The translations under genes and the position numbers were made by a program. The notes below the pieces were generated by a model. It was given only the letters and a program-made list of their open reading frames with translations, did not search any database and was not told the DNA's origin. A stretch of DNA of 64,000 bases from Ophioderma brevispina (taxonomy: Eukaryota > Echinodermata > Ophiuroidea > Amphilepidida > Ophiodermatidae), in assembly GCA_023653785.1 (NCBI GenBank), contig JAMKCH010084949.1, positions 1-64,000 of the forward strand. The letters are read 5' to 3'. Of the stretch, positions 36,481 through 48,529 are shown in pieces (position 1 is the first letter of the stretch; each line of letters starts with the position of its first letter).

Positions 36481-37689
36481 TCAGCAGCTTTTAACCTTTG
36501 CCATTAGGGCCCTATAAAATGCAAAATCCCCTGTAGAAGTCGCATTCTCACCATCGCGGCCGTGCCGTCTAAGTTCAGGTTATTTGAGTTTTGTTTTTTC
36601 CACCGCAGTATACCATGGGTGAGGGGATCTTCATGTGGTCTGTCTGATGGTCCAGACAAGCATACAGTTAGTGTTTTTAGATCATTTAAAGACCCTTCAG
36701 CAAAGCATTTAACTTTGGCTGCTGAAAGGTCTTTAACTTAACTTTAACGTTAAGTCCCTATCAAAATGGAAACAGATATTTTCACTTTACGTTTGGCCTT
36801 TTTTGACTCACCCCCCATGAACATGAAAGGAGTAACATTGAAATGCTGATTATATCCCAGTTGAAATCCAAATGGTCAATAGCTCTGTGCAATAAAACGT
36901 CATAAATGATTGAGATGTGTGGGAGCAAACACACTGTTATAACGCACTTACAAAATGCAACGGGTTGTCACCTATAGACCCAATTGTGCTAAAAGTCACA
37001 CAATTTTGACGGGCTGTCATTGAGAACGAAAGGAATATGATTTTCTATTTAGACCTCCCTTTTTTTAAGGGTTATCCCAAAATTATCCTGAGCGATTAGA
37101 GACAAATCCAAGGTTGTATGTTGAATTATTCTGTTTTTGGCATGAAAACCTATGAATTATTCATAATTGTAAGCGCGCATTGGTGAATCAATTTTTGACA
37201 ATTTATCTTTAAAAACTGAATTTTGATATAAATGTATTACTGACCCCCCAAAATGTGTCCCATTCCGCACCATTGAGTGGTCTCTCAACCTCCGAGTCCA
37301 ACGGTCTGTAGAATCAGTCAGTAGGACTTCGCTCAAAAGGGGCGGACCCCAAAAAGGGGCGTGGCCATGCGCATTTTCGGCGTCAGTGGGAATTATGTAC
37401 CAACCCAAATATTGTTCTGGACCTTCAATTAGTGGTTCATGAAGAGTTAGGCTCTGGACCTATATTGCCATACAAAACACCATGAGATTACTAGCAGAAT
37501 GTAAAAAGCCTGTGATTTATTGAGATTCTCGATGCTGCTTATGATACTAATCTGCGTTTTCTGCAGATATGATCTTTTCAAAATGCTTTTGATGGTAATG
37601 ACAAGGATTGTACAAATAACTATGTTTTGTAATTACTAAGGTTAGTAACAGTTAATGACATTAATGTTTTGTATTTTAATTCTAGAAGC

Positions 37690-40357
37690 ATGAAAAACAA
37701 GTTTCCTGAGATCATGCCTCGCATTGCTTCTTGACAATTTTGATTCATTGCGGTTACTGAATCATGGTTGGATGATAATCTTAATGATGTGAAATTTTAC
37801 TAGGATTATGTATCTATCGAAATGACAGGAATTGCTCATGGTGGTGGGGTGCTTTCAGGTATTAAGTCTCAGCTTAATCCAGTTTTTAAGAATGATTTAT
37901 TATGGGATCTGGATCTCGAAATTGTTTGGGCTGACTTTCATTACTACAGGGTAAGTTTTTATTTGGTGTCTTTTATAGGCCTCCTAAATGTCGTACTGAA
38001 TTAATGGAGTTACTTGATAGCATTATGCAACCCAAGCTTCTCAGAATGACTATGCTCTTTATTCTTTGTAGTGATTTTAAATATTCATATGGATGGCATG
38101 AGGTGTTCCTATTGTTCTCCTCGGGGTCTTTCCAACTATGCCTCATTGACACCATGTATTCAAGTGATTTTTCTCAAGTGTCTCATGACCCACATATGTT
38201 CCTATATCATGGGATGATCATCTTCCTTGATTTTGGTTTTTGTTACTGATGCTGCATTTGTGAAATCTTGTGAGTCTTCTTACAATGTTGATGGTTGTGA
38301 CCACTCACTGTAATTTTGAGTTAATATGGTTAAACAGGTTCCAAAGTATAGTATAAAATGGTTTATTGTCTTGGTCAGGCTGATTTTTGATCTCATGCGT
38401 AGTACATTCTGTAGTAGTAATTTCGACCAGTGTCTTAATTCGATGATGTTGATGACATTTGGAATAGTTTTTTGAAAATAATTCTCACTTCAGCTTATTA
38501 ATGTTTCTGTTCCTAAGAAAAAGGTTAAGTCAGGTTTCGTCTGTTCCATTGGTTACTAAAAATATTCGAAGTTTTGTACTCGTAAAAAGATTCTGTACAA
38601 AAGGGCTAGGCAAAATAAGTCTGATGATGCATGAAAAATTTTAAGGACTGCAGCAAAGTTAAAATCTTGCCATTAGGAAATCATCGTGAATGATTCTATT
38701 GACATTCAAAGCATCTGCTGCTAATCCTAATAAGTTTTGGGCCTATATAAAAGCTGCTCGTAAAGAATTCTCCGCATATTCCCCTTCAAGGTGGAGGTCA
38801 TGAATCACCGAAAACAAGATATTGCTTGATGCTTTTAATAAGCATTTTTCTGAATTGGGTGGTGATGATTAGAAACCTATTGATATGCCTTCTCTTCCGA
38901 TTCCCTATCCTTCTCATGGTAGCTCTCCCCTTGATTTGTCTCTATTACTGCGGATTGAAGTCTTCTGTTCTCACCGACTTAAATTCTAATAAATCTCCGG
39001 TCCAGATTAAATTCTTCCTGTTTTTCTTAAATCGTGGAGTGCAGAACTGGCACCCGTTTTATGCAAGGTGTTGAATACATTTATTTCTAGGGTAAATTCC
39101 AAAATCTTGAAGTTGGCAAATGTTGTTCCTATCTATAACGGTTCTGGTAAGCCAAAAGATGCTACATCAAGCTATCGACCAGTGTCTTTTAACTTCAGTC
39201 CGTGTGCAAAATTTTTTGAAAAACTGTTGGGTGCGCGTATTAGGGATTAGATTGGAAGAGCATGATATTCTTTATGATAATCAATTTTGGGTTCAGACGA
39301 ATAGAAATTGTGAGCAAATGTTGTCTAAATTCTTTCACTTATTATGAACTTTGGATGGGCGAATTGCTATCTTGTTGACTCTGTTTTTCTTGATTTCATT
39401 TCTGCTTTGATAAGTATAATCCATATCTTCTGAGTCAAAAACTTCATGATCGTGGTATTGGGGGGTACTCTTCGTACTTGGATTCAGAATTTTCTTATGG
39501 ACAGGACAGAGGGTTCTTTTTAGAGGTGAATTTCTGACTGGGCATCAGTCCACTTCTGGTGTTCTCAAGGTTCAGTGCTTGGACCCATCCTTTTCCTTAT
39601 TGTAAGTGATCTACTTTGAATTTGGTCTTCTTCTCTTTCCAGTTTTGCTGATGATCACAACATTGGTGAACCAATTACAAATCCTAAGGATGTGGGTTAA
39701 TTTGCAAAATGATCTTGACAACTTACAGTGGTCAGTCACAAAAACAAGCTTTCCTCTTATTGCATCCAAGTGTGCTGTTATGGCACTTCACTAGGTCCAA
39801 AACTGCAGCAATTCTGATTACTTTTTGGGTGGTGAATGTCTGAAATCAGTTGATGATTTCAAATTACTTGGTAACTCTGTTTTCTTCATCTTTCATTTTC
39901 CTCTCATTAGATTTCTTGTGCAACAAATCTCTCGTCTTGTAGGTTTTCCCTAAATAATATGCACAAGAAATATGTCCTCTTCTCTTCCTCTTCTGAACCT
40001 CTATAAAGCTTTTGTCCTCCCTCTTCTCATTTACTTTGTTTGTTTATTTGGGCTCCATAAATGCTTTTACACTATTAGACTTTAAAGTTTCAAAGGAGGA
40101 TTACAAGAGGCTTATGAATAGGGAAACAGGGTTCTGGGGACATGTAGAGTCCTGAACGTTTTTCCTGAATTTGGTCTATGGAGTGTTGATGATTTGTTTA
40201 AATTCAGCGTTTGCAAGTTTTGTTTTCAAGCTGTTAAATAATATTGGTCCAACATCTTTCATGGACTTTTTTCACAGAAATTATTTCCTCAAGACAGATT
40301 TCTACATGGCGGGCAAGGACTAATTCCTTCTATAATTCTGTCTTTTGTCTCTTTTTA

Positions 40358-40396
<39 letters not shown>

Positions 40397-40680
40397 GGGA
40401 AAAAAAATAGACTTGGGAAACATATTCCCTTCACACTAGGCCCAAGTAGCTCTCTCCCCAAATTCAAGTCCCTTTGTAAGCAGTATTTCCTCACAAGTTA
40501 ATTCCTGCATTGCCTACTTATATTTGAGGTGTTCTGTATGTTGTTCCCATGGAAATAAATGCACTAATTTGTGTGTTTGGGCTGAGTAGACCATTTTTCT
40601 GTTTCCCGAGTTACTCTGTTTGTCTTTTGTATTCCATAAGTAACTCAATAAATATTATTATTATTATATTATTAATGTTA
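37690..40680 (+). mobile_element. Decayed near-full-length LINE with endonuclease and RT remnants
   Basis: Plus-strand remnant with many stops. Seen in order: APE-type endonuclease pieces (VTESWLDDN near 37757, GGGVLSGIKSQLNP near 37840, LEIVWADF near 37915), the linker NPNKFWAYIKAARKEF near 38727-38773, then RT with LANVVPIYNGSGKPKDATSSYRPVS near 39112-39190 (only its ends cited as motif), SPCAKFFEKLLGARI, a degraded GVLKGSVLGP-like block near 39560, and FADDHNIG near 39640-39665. The C-terminal SSLPKFKSLCKQYF is at 40458-40495, then a 3' region ending in an (ATT)n tail at about 40647-40675. Poly-A at 40365-40394 interrupts the C-terminal region. The FADD signature and ATT tail differ from the LINE at 9-11 kb, so these are two lineages. 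Confidence 0.85.
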
Positions 40681-41873
40681 AGGAAAACAACCCCCAGAAA
40701 CAACCCAGGATCCTTCCCCACCCCCCCACACCCCATTTCAAGGTATATTAAACCCTGCAGTTTTGGTGGTGGGGAGGAGGTGATGAAAAAGTGCCCCAAT
40801 CAGAACCCTTGAAACAGGCAGCCTTTTCTCCAGTTGTGGCTGTAGGCTGTCATGGCTGTCATGGCTGTGCCCAACTCCCCCAGTCCCCCATTTAAACTCT
40901 TTACCCCCAATCAATTCATCTCTCATATCATTGATACAAGATGAATTGCTGTTGTAATGTTAATGAGTTGAAGTTCAAAGTCCAGACAGAGAGGCCTTGC
41001 ATTTAGCTGCAGGCCCCTGAATGTGGCAGATAAAGTTTTCCTGTTTACACAGCCCATTATTCAATTGCATTGTTCAAACATGGTAACTATAGAGTCTAGG
41101 CCAAAGGTTATTATTGTAACTTCAGCTTGGAGTTTTCTAGCTGGGTGAACAAACTATTAGCTATTGATCTGGCCAGCCAGGGCAAGTTTACAGTGATCAA
41201 TAATATTACCACATTTTAGAGACTGATGTAAGAGCTGACGGAAATTGCATACCACATCGTAGGCACAATAATATTTATAAAAGCTAGTTGGCAAAGATTT
41301 TAGATACACATGGAAAACCTTAAAGGGGCATTTCGTGATCCACAACCTCGTCCCCCTGACTTACCTAAAAAAAGTTGAGATTTTTATATCATTTTTATAA
41401 TTTTAGCCTTAGTAATCCATGTGTACCCAATCTTACGTGCAATTTCGGTCGTATCGGTAAGAAATTTGTAATCTTGTATTTTCTGTCCGTAAATGAACAA
41501 AAATCACAGCACAGTGGTCTATGGGACCGTGGGAAACAAGCAATTGCTCAAAACACAAAATCGCAATATCGGAATCAACTCAACTTTTGTAAATAAGCTT
41601 TTCTCAAGGATATAAGGCCTGTTTTGCCTGCTCACCAGGAAATATTTACCTCCAATCAGAATAATCTGCCCCAAACCACCTCCAAATGGGAAAATCTAGT
41701 CTCAAAACTGGGAAATTGCCCCATCTGACAAATGACCCCTGTTACGCCCTGGGGCCTAGTCTAATTTTGCCAACCCATAGGCCAAAATACAAAATTACAA
41801 ATTTCTTCTAGAGTGGATCAAATCTGCATGTAAGGTTATCTGCACACATACTAGGCCTATACCTGGCAATTAT

Positions 41874-44800
41874 TTAAGCAATAACACTTTTTTGAAGAGT
41901 GCCCCCAATCTTCAAAGATTTTGAGATTTTTGCACAGTTGCATTGGCTAGTATACCTGTGAATGGTAGAACTCAAACTTCTTTATACATTATGTCGCATA
42001 AAAATAAATTCTGTAATTTATATCCCGATAATAAATTAATGGCCACTGAAATTCTAATATGAAATAGCCAGGAAATAGTGCCATGCATATATGGCACATT
42101 TCACGAGAGAGGGGTCCAGTGGTTGGGCCTTATCTGGAAAATACATTTTTCAGTACAATTTTTTCAGATATTTTTACCTATTTAAACTCATGAAATTAAA
42201 AAAAAAAGCAAAATCTGGTAAAAATTTGAGTTGCCTACAACAAGTGGTTTTCAAGATTATGAGACTTTTTAAGGGGCAAATGTTACACTTTTTGATGGAC
42301 ACAATTTTCCCATTTTTGTCCATCAAATGTAACATTCGCCTGAAAAACAGTATTTTGTTTGTAAAAATTGATCTGAACACAGGATAGTTTGGAATTGGCT
42401 TGATATGAAGAGTGACCTAAAATACATAATATATCTACCAAAAAAATGCAAATCCTCTCACAAAAGTAGGTCAAAGCTCTTGCTTGTTGCAATGTTTACA
42501 TTTGATGGACTATTGTGTAGATCAAATATGTAACGTTTGCAGTAAGAAAAGTGATTTTAGGTTACAAATTACATTTCTTTGGCCCACATAAACATTCTAT
42601 TGGGGAGTGTGTCCTTCCTGCCTCAAAAAACTTTCTAATTTACAACTGATTAATACCCAATTACATTTTTATATATGGCCCCTTTCATGATTCGGCGCCA
42701 CTTTTTGAATTTTGTCTTTTCCTTCCTAGCATGTTCAAAATTTATGGATCAAGTACAATTATTGTGGTTTTATTTTTTCCAGTCTTCCGATGGGCCTACC
42801 TCCCATTAATCTTACCAACTTGCTCCTGTCCCAAGTTAGGTGTTGTGATATCATACCTGCTACAATGCCCATTTCTGGTGTCAACTGGAAATTATGGTTA
42901 TTTTTGTCAAGCTGCCATTCTTCAACACCCACATTTTTCTCTCTTCCTTCTACTTTATTTTTGTTGGAGAATAGTTTTCACTTGGAATAGATCAAAATTA
43001 AGAAATAGCCTTTCTTTGTATAAAGTATTATATGCCACAAAAATTCGTCTGTGGATGTGACATTGTCCATTCCACTTTTACCACATTTTAAAGTGGTTCT
43101 TAAAAAACAACCATCATTCTTTCTTGTTAACAAAAAATATTTTTCAATTGATAATTTATGTCCTAAGATTATTGGACTAAAACATTGTTTTTATATTGCG
43201 CACCTAATTATTTGTTTTGCCGCAATGGTGCGAGCAACTCAATAACCGTTCACTTATTTTTGTCACATCCACCAATTTTAATTTTATAATTGGGGTGGTA
43301 ACAAATTAAATATTCCACTCCACACTTGTAATATTAATTTTGAATACATTGGCAGAGCTTTATAATGGTCCCCTACACATTAGGATCGTACAATCTTTAT
43401 GGGCTGGGCAATCCGATTTTAATGTGTCCGTTCACTTTTTGTACATTAGTCACAATCCGTCCCATCAAACCAACAACTTTATTCCTACTCCCTAATACAA
43501 TATCATTAGTGTAACCGCATTTTAGTTGTTTGTTAGGGCTTTTGGTGTCACTAAAAATCACAATGAGTTTGTGTCCTATTATGCTCTTAAAAATTAATGC
43601 CAACCACTTCAATGTGTCCCGTCACACCCATTGTCAACAATCCATCAAAAAGGATTTTTTTGGATAAAATGCTATCTATCTCATCAACTAACTTGTTTGA
43701 AATTGGCTTTTCAGCTTTGTAAATGGTTATATTTTTTATTTTTTATAATTCATTAATGGTTGCGTTATGTACTTTCAGACCATTCTTTTTACTTTTTCAT
43801 AACAACAACCCTGTCTTTTAGCCTTGCCTCATTAATGCATGGGCTATGCAACCTAATTTGAAGCAAAGAGGCCAGAAAACATTTAAAATAACAAAATGTG
43901 ATAGGTTCGTGTCCAAAAAATTATTGTAACTGAAATAAAACATAATCTTTCTCAATAAACACCTACTCATAATAAGGCATTGTCCGTTCACAGAAGAAAT
44001 GTCGACAATCCAAACGCCACCCACTAAAACCAAGAGCCAATTTTCTACTGAATCCGCAAGAAACAGTGTTTGAAATGTTCTAAAAACTGTGCTGTAACTC
44101 TTAAATTTTAAACAATCTTCAGCATTCTTTGGTTGAAAACACTTTTTTTTTAAAATTAGGTTAAAAACGCGTGTTTTTTTGTTTTTTAAATGACTTTTTT
44201 ACAAACATTGATATCACTATCTATTTATCCTGGCCAGCTTGCATTATTTGTCCCTATTACATATACCATGAGCTTTAAACCATTGAATATCAGAGCCATA
44301 CATTGATTATTTTCATGTGAAGTAAACTCTTAGTATTCAATTCCCACTTTTGGTCACAAAATACAACACCTTGAATTTGCATATATCGTGAGAATAACAA
44401 CCAAATTTTTCAATTTGTCTAGAAGAAGCCTGGGGCATACTTGCTGTTGCCCAATGTCCTTGTTATTATATGGACAAGTCATGTACATTATTCCATCATT
44501 TGTATTTTGAATTCATTTTCAACAAACTTACCCAAAATTAAACAAGTAACTTGAATTTTAGTTGAGAGGGTGAAGCACAATAAGCTTGCCAGAAGGTATT
44601 TTTTATGAAAACTTATTTTAATTTTGGTGCTTTTTGGTGTTATAAGAAAATGAGTAGTAACAACCTTTAACTCACTTTGAAAAATTAACCCTCATGAATC
44701 CAAAAAGTGGCGCCTAATTGATGCAACGTCCCTATACTAACAAATACACATTTTGATGTAAAATCGGGAAGATTTGGACCCCTCTAATATCGTAAAACAA

Positions 44801-45068
44801 TGCCTTATACCTACTACACTCATTTCGTGAGCTTGTGCTATTCAATATTTTCATCTGGACAGACAGAAATTTTACCTTTCCAGCGTGCCGTTGCTTCGAT
44901 CGGGGTCCATGAATAATTACAATCTCTTCTTTTAATGATCAGCCACACTTTTAGCATTCTGTTAACAGGTATAGTTTTACTAGACCATTACCCCAACACC
45001 AGTGTGCTTAAAATCTCACAAACTTTGAAAATTGGGGGGCACTCTTCAAAAATTGTACTACATTGTAA
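41874..45068. mobile_element. Second-layer element, family GAAGAGCGCCCCCAATTTTC, interrupted
   Basis: Left end has TTAA, AGCAATAACAC and TTTGAAGAGTGCCCCCAATC; right end has AATTGGGGGGCACTCTTC. It matches the full copy at 28252-28795 near both ends, including the CACAGTTGCATTGG and ACAGGTATAGTTTTACTAG words. The centre is displaced by further insertions. Confidence 0.75.
42678..44732. mobile_element. Third-layer inverted-repeat element, terminus GGCGCCACTTTTTG
   Basis: Left TTTCATGATTCGGCGCCACT with TTTTG; right CAAAAAGTGGCGCC then TAATTGATGCAACG, an imperfect inverted repeat of about 35 bp. The 2.05 kb interior holds short open frames on both strands that show no recognisable domain and are probably chance. 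Confidence 0.65.
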
Positions 45069-45169
45069 ATTGGTTCATCTGATACACGAAAATCTCCAAT
45101 TTTGTTAGTACAGTCGGGGATCAATCCCGATGAGGCCTGTGGATCATGATCCCTTTAATATTTCAAAAT

Positions 45170-45890
45170 ATGATCATGAACGTGACATCAGGGGTGTAAG
45201 GGGTCACTTATTCAGAGGGGGAAAATTCCCATTTTCAGTGCGGCAAATTTTCCCAGTGAGTGATTTTTGAGGGAGATTTTCCTGGTGGAGTGAAAATTTC
45301 CCTTGATCAGACTAAAAAAGGCTTGATTATAGCATGATTTTCAAAGCTTTATCTTTCCTTGCCTGGTCCAAAGCTCTAGGGGTGTACAATAATACCGGTC
45401 GCAGGGGGCACTCATTATGAAAGTGAGCCGGGAATGTCGGATTGGACCTTTCAATTCAGGGGCATTCGGCTGAAGGACTTTAATGGAAAAAGGGGTCATT
45501 TGGTGGAATGAGGATCAAACCTAGGGGTCATCACTGAGCCTCTCACATTGTGTGAAAAGGGGGTCATCTCTGGCAAATTCTAAGGCCATCTCAGATACAA
45601 AGCGCGTTTATATTGTTATAACATAAACACAGTTTATATTGTATAACATTACAAAAGGGCTGTTTCTGTGAGAGGGGTCATGAACTAAGAATAAGGGGTG
45701 CATTCAGGTGACATTTGATTAAAAAATGTGAGCTAGGGCATCACTGAGAGTAAAAGGGGTGGTCACGCATCTTTCATCAGGGACAGGTTAAAAAAGGGGG
45801 TGCCTTTTTCAGTGACAGCACGTTTAAAAAGGGGTCAATAGTGGCCGCACATCCCAGTTACTTATGTTTAGGGAGTTCCCCCCCCCCCCC
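45170..45890 (+). repeat. Degenerate GGGGTCAT-rich stretch
   Basis: AAGGGGTCA-like words recur about ten times at irregular spacing, ending in a poly-C tract. No coding frame. Confidence 0.5.
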
Positions 45891-46280
45891 CACCCCGGCA
45901 ATAATGTGAAAATGCAATTGTGTGTATATTACATAAATGCGATAGATTTGCAGACTTTCAGAGAAAGTGAACATTTCAGAATGAATAGCTGCTCGCCTGA
46001 AAGGATGTGCAAGTATACATGGCAAAAGTGTGTTTACCCAGAGAGTTTGTTCAACCCTTTCAGATCAATCCTGTAATTACTAAAGAATTTAGGTGAACAA
46101 ACTTTCACAAACAAGGTCATGTATCAATTGATCAGAATCAAATTGATCATAAAGCTATCTGCATTCTTTATCTGGTAAACCCAATGCAACTCTTTTTAAG
46201 GTCACTCTGTACAAATATACCATTGAACTCTCTTTTGTGGTTCTCGCACTTCTTTTGTGAAGCGAACAAAAAGAGATGTT

Positions 46281-46990
46281 GAATACACAACCAATTTCTT
46301 CATGGGAGTACCTTTGAAGTGACTATTAAGTAGCCGCGGAGTACCCACCCGCATGGGTACCACATCGCCGGCCGCAAAAGTGGGGGTAACCATCCACCTT
46401 GGTACACACACAGTAGCTTAACCACTAGTCACACCATGCGGGAGTACCTGCATGGGTACTCCCATGCAAATGCGCTTTGAGCTTTGTGTGATTATTTTAG
46501 TAATTTTATCCATTATTTAACATTTTGGTCACATAGGTTATATGTTTTTACACAAAATGTCATTTATAGGGGTTTTTGGTGATGCTCAACTCAAATATAG
46601 ATGTTACTAAGCTTGAAAATGATCAGAAAGTCGTAAACAACAATGGAATGTTTGGCGCCCTCTATGGTCCAATGTGCTGCCTACTAGGCAGCTGGTAGGG
46701 GAGTACCTGTGAAGGTACTCCCGTGGAGTAGCTGCAGAGGTACTCCACTACTGGTGGCTTACATGGGTACCTGTCAGTCACCTAGCAGGCAACTGCAGAG
46801 TACACTATAGGATGGGTACTGCTAAGTAAACATAGCTGCTATCCATCCAGTGGTTCGTATACTTCACAAGTACTTAGTTGTAGGTACTGCATCAATAGTG
46901 CATCAAGGGGGTACCTTTGGAGTTGAGCTAAGAGTACCCATGGAGTAGCCTAAGCTCTGGGTTACACCGTGAGTAGGAATCTTGCTGTGT
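46281..46990 (+). repeat. GGTACTCC-rich repeat, plus copy (pairs with 62040-62830)
   Basis: About 700 bp with many GGGTACTCC/GGAGTACCT words. The core GGTCACATAGGTTATATGTT, TCATTTATAGGGGTTTTTGG and GATGTTACTA recurs inverted at 62460-62540. The CGCAAAAGTGGGGGTAAC word is at 46373 and, inverted, near 62700. Confidence 0.85.
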
Positions 46991-47217
46991 AATAGAGATA
47001 CTAGTATAATAGGTGATACTGAAGTGAAGTTGTTGCCTAATTGTGACTGTTCTGATAATTCTGAACCCATGCATGCAATTTAGGCAGAAAGCCAAGCGTT
47101 GTTTACCAGTATGTTTACCCGATTTTCGAGGAGTGTGAAAACAAATCGGCTAGATCTTAGGTGTATGTATACACATACACTCATTGTCATTCATAATTGG
47201 CAATATCATTACACACA

Positions 47218-47709
47218 AATAGTCCATTTTTTGAAGAGCACCCTCAATTTTCTATATTTAAGATTTGCACAGTTGTGTTGGTAATTGTCTAGTAGACAAT
47301 CTATACCTGTGAATGGTAATGCTCTAAAGTGCATATTGTCATAAAAGAAGCAGTTTTATACACGAAATCTCCAATTGTAATTTAATGGCAGAGCTTGAAA
47401 CATTAATATTTTGAAATAGTGCCACCTTACCTATGACTTGTCTGAACCAACAGAACAACTAATGGATGAGTGCAGACACTTACATGGCGCTATTTCCTGG
47501 CTATTTTCTTATTAGAAGGACATTTCCACTTTGCAGCAGCCAATGAATTATGGGAGATCTCCAATATTATCCTAATTACAAAATTTGTTCTTTGATGCAT
47601 AGACATGATTGAGCTTTACACTTCACACATATAGTTTACTAGCCAAGCAACTGCAAAAATCTCATTTAAAAAAAAAAATGGGTGTGCTCTTCAAAAAATA
47701 CACTGTTAA
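47218..47709. mobile_element. TTAA MITE, family GAAGAGCGCCCCCAATTTTC, diverged copy
   Basis: Left TTTTTTGAAGAGCACCCTCA; right GGGTGTGCTCTTCAAAAAAT followed by GTTAA. Internal words (TTGGTAATTGTCTAG, CTATACCTGTGAATGGTAAT, CATGGCGCTATTTCCTGGCT) match the copy at 28252. Confidence 0.8.
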
Positions 47710-47811
47710 ATATTCATGTTTGGTGGCTTTAATAATGTTATTTTATTACCGACCTCGCACTATTTTAGCAAATTTGAGACATTTCTAATTTTATAGATAA
47801 AGGAAACAGTG

Positions 47812-48045
47812 GCGGTGCCAGTTTCTTTCCCTGGGGGAAATGGGGGGGGGGGGGAGTGAAATATTGGGGGAAAAATATCCAAACTTATGAGACTTTTAAC
47901 TAATTGGGCTCAAAATTGCTGATCCTTACCAAAATTTGATAATTTGTGGCCCAAATTCACTGATTTTGCCAAAAAATCCATCATTTTTCTTCAGGCTGGG
48001 AGGGGGGGGGGGGGGGGGGGTAATTACACACCACTCCCTGCTTCT
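47812..48045. mobile_element. hAT-like MITE, CAGTGGCGGTGCCAG family, second copy
   Basis: Starts CAGTGGCGGTGCCAG. The interior CACTGATTTTGCCAAAAAAT and long G run match 6966-7224. The right end is obscured by a run of about 20 G. Confidence 0.55.
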
Positions 48046-48089
48046 TCTTAGCTTATCCACTTATCCACAAGTCATTGGTAATGGCTTGT

Positions 48090-48515
48090 GGTTGTGTCAG
48101 GATTTATTCAACTGAGTATGCTGATCCGTGGCCGCGTGTATATGATTAGGACGCTCCTAACATGGCCCGCTTTGAGGCTAGGGCGGATTGGGAACAGTCA
48201 GGGGTTTTCACCCTACTCTTATTCGACACTGACTGCGATGTACGTGTACAGTTATGACTCTCTGTACACGGGACCGACGGCTTAACGTCCCCTCCAAAGG
48301 ACGGGATGCTTTCATGATCCATAAATTGCCCAATTCCAAGTGAACCATGGAGGAGAGCGGTATTCTGAATTTAATCAATAGCTGGTATACAGATCAAATT
48401 CAGAATTGATAGTACCAGAATAAATCTCAGCAAGTGACCCCACCGGGATTCGAACCCGGGATTTTTTGGTAAATTTGCGCCACAGGCAAGCACCCTTTAA
48501 AATTGGATTTGCCAA
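48090..48515 (-). mobile_element. tRNA-derived SINE, minus strand
   Basis: On the minus strand a B-box-like GGGTTCGAATCCCGG (plus 48441-48460 region) lies in a tRNA-like T arm preceded by GTGCTTGCCTGTGGCGC. The body contains GGGGACGTTAAGCCGTCGG then TCCCGTGTACAGAG, wording I associate with the conserved centre of invertebrate SINEs (knowledge by memory, unchecked). The A box is imperfect. Confidence 0.65.
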
Positions 48516-48529
48516 CAAATCTGAGAAGC

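Larger units (their letters stand above)
34137..37485. mobile_element. 3.35 kb long-hairpin element with about 1 kb inverted arms
   Basis: Left arm 34137-35475 and right arm 36480-37485 pair in inverse over essentially their whole length once the 301 bp insert in the left arm is removed. Matching landmarks: TGGCCACGCCCCTTT, CTCTTCAGGAACC, AAAGTGAAAAAGATTG, GCTGCTGAAGGGTCTTT and GAAGATCCCC. The roughly 1 kb loop contains a further partial copy (35680-36480) in the orientation of the right arm. No coding region. Confidence 0.85.
41320..45158. mobile_element. Outer TTAA element, family AAAGGGGCATTTCGTGATCC
   Basis: Left TTAA and AGGGGCATTTCGTGATCCAC; right GTGGATCATGATCCCT and TTAA as the imperfect inverted repeat. 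The 3.8 kb span is inflated by other elements nested inside it (41874-45068 and 42678-44732). A related 297 bp copy is at 52783-53079. Confidence 0.75.

Noticed and set aside
40244..40501. 85-codon frame with a run of lysines
   Set aside because: It spans the poly-A tract inside the decayed LINE; only its end (SLPKFKSLCKQYF) is LINE-derived coding sequence.
42731..43060. 109-codon hydrophobic plus-strand frame in the nested element
   Set aside because: Hydrophobicity follows T-richness; overlapping frames are open and no membrane protein family is recognised.
48441..48460. Functional tRNA gene on the minus strand
   Set aside because: The T arm is good but the acceptor stem and A box do not complete a cloverleaf, and a SINE body follows.
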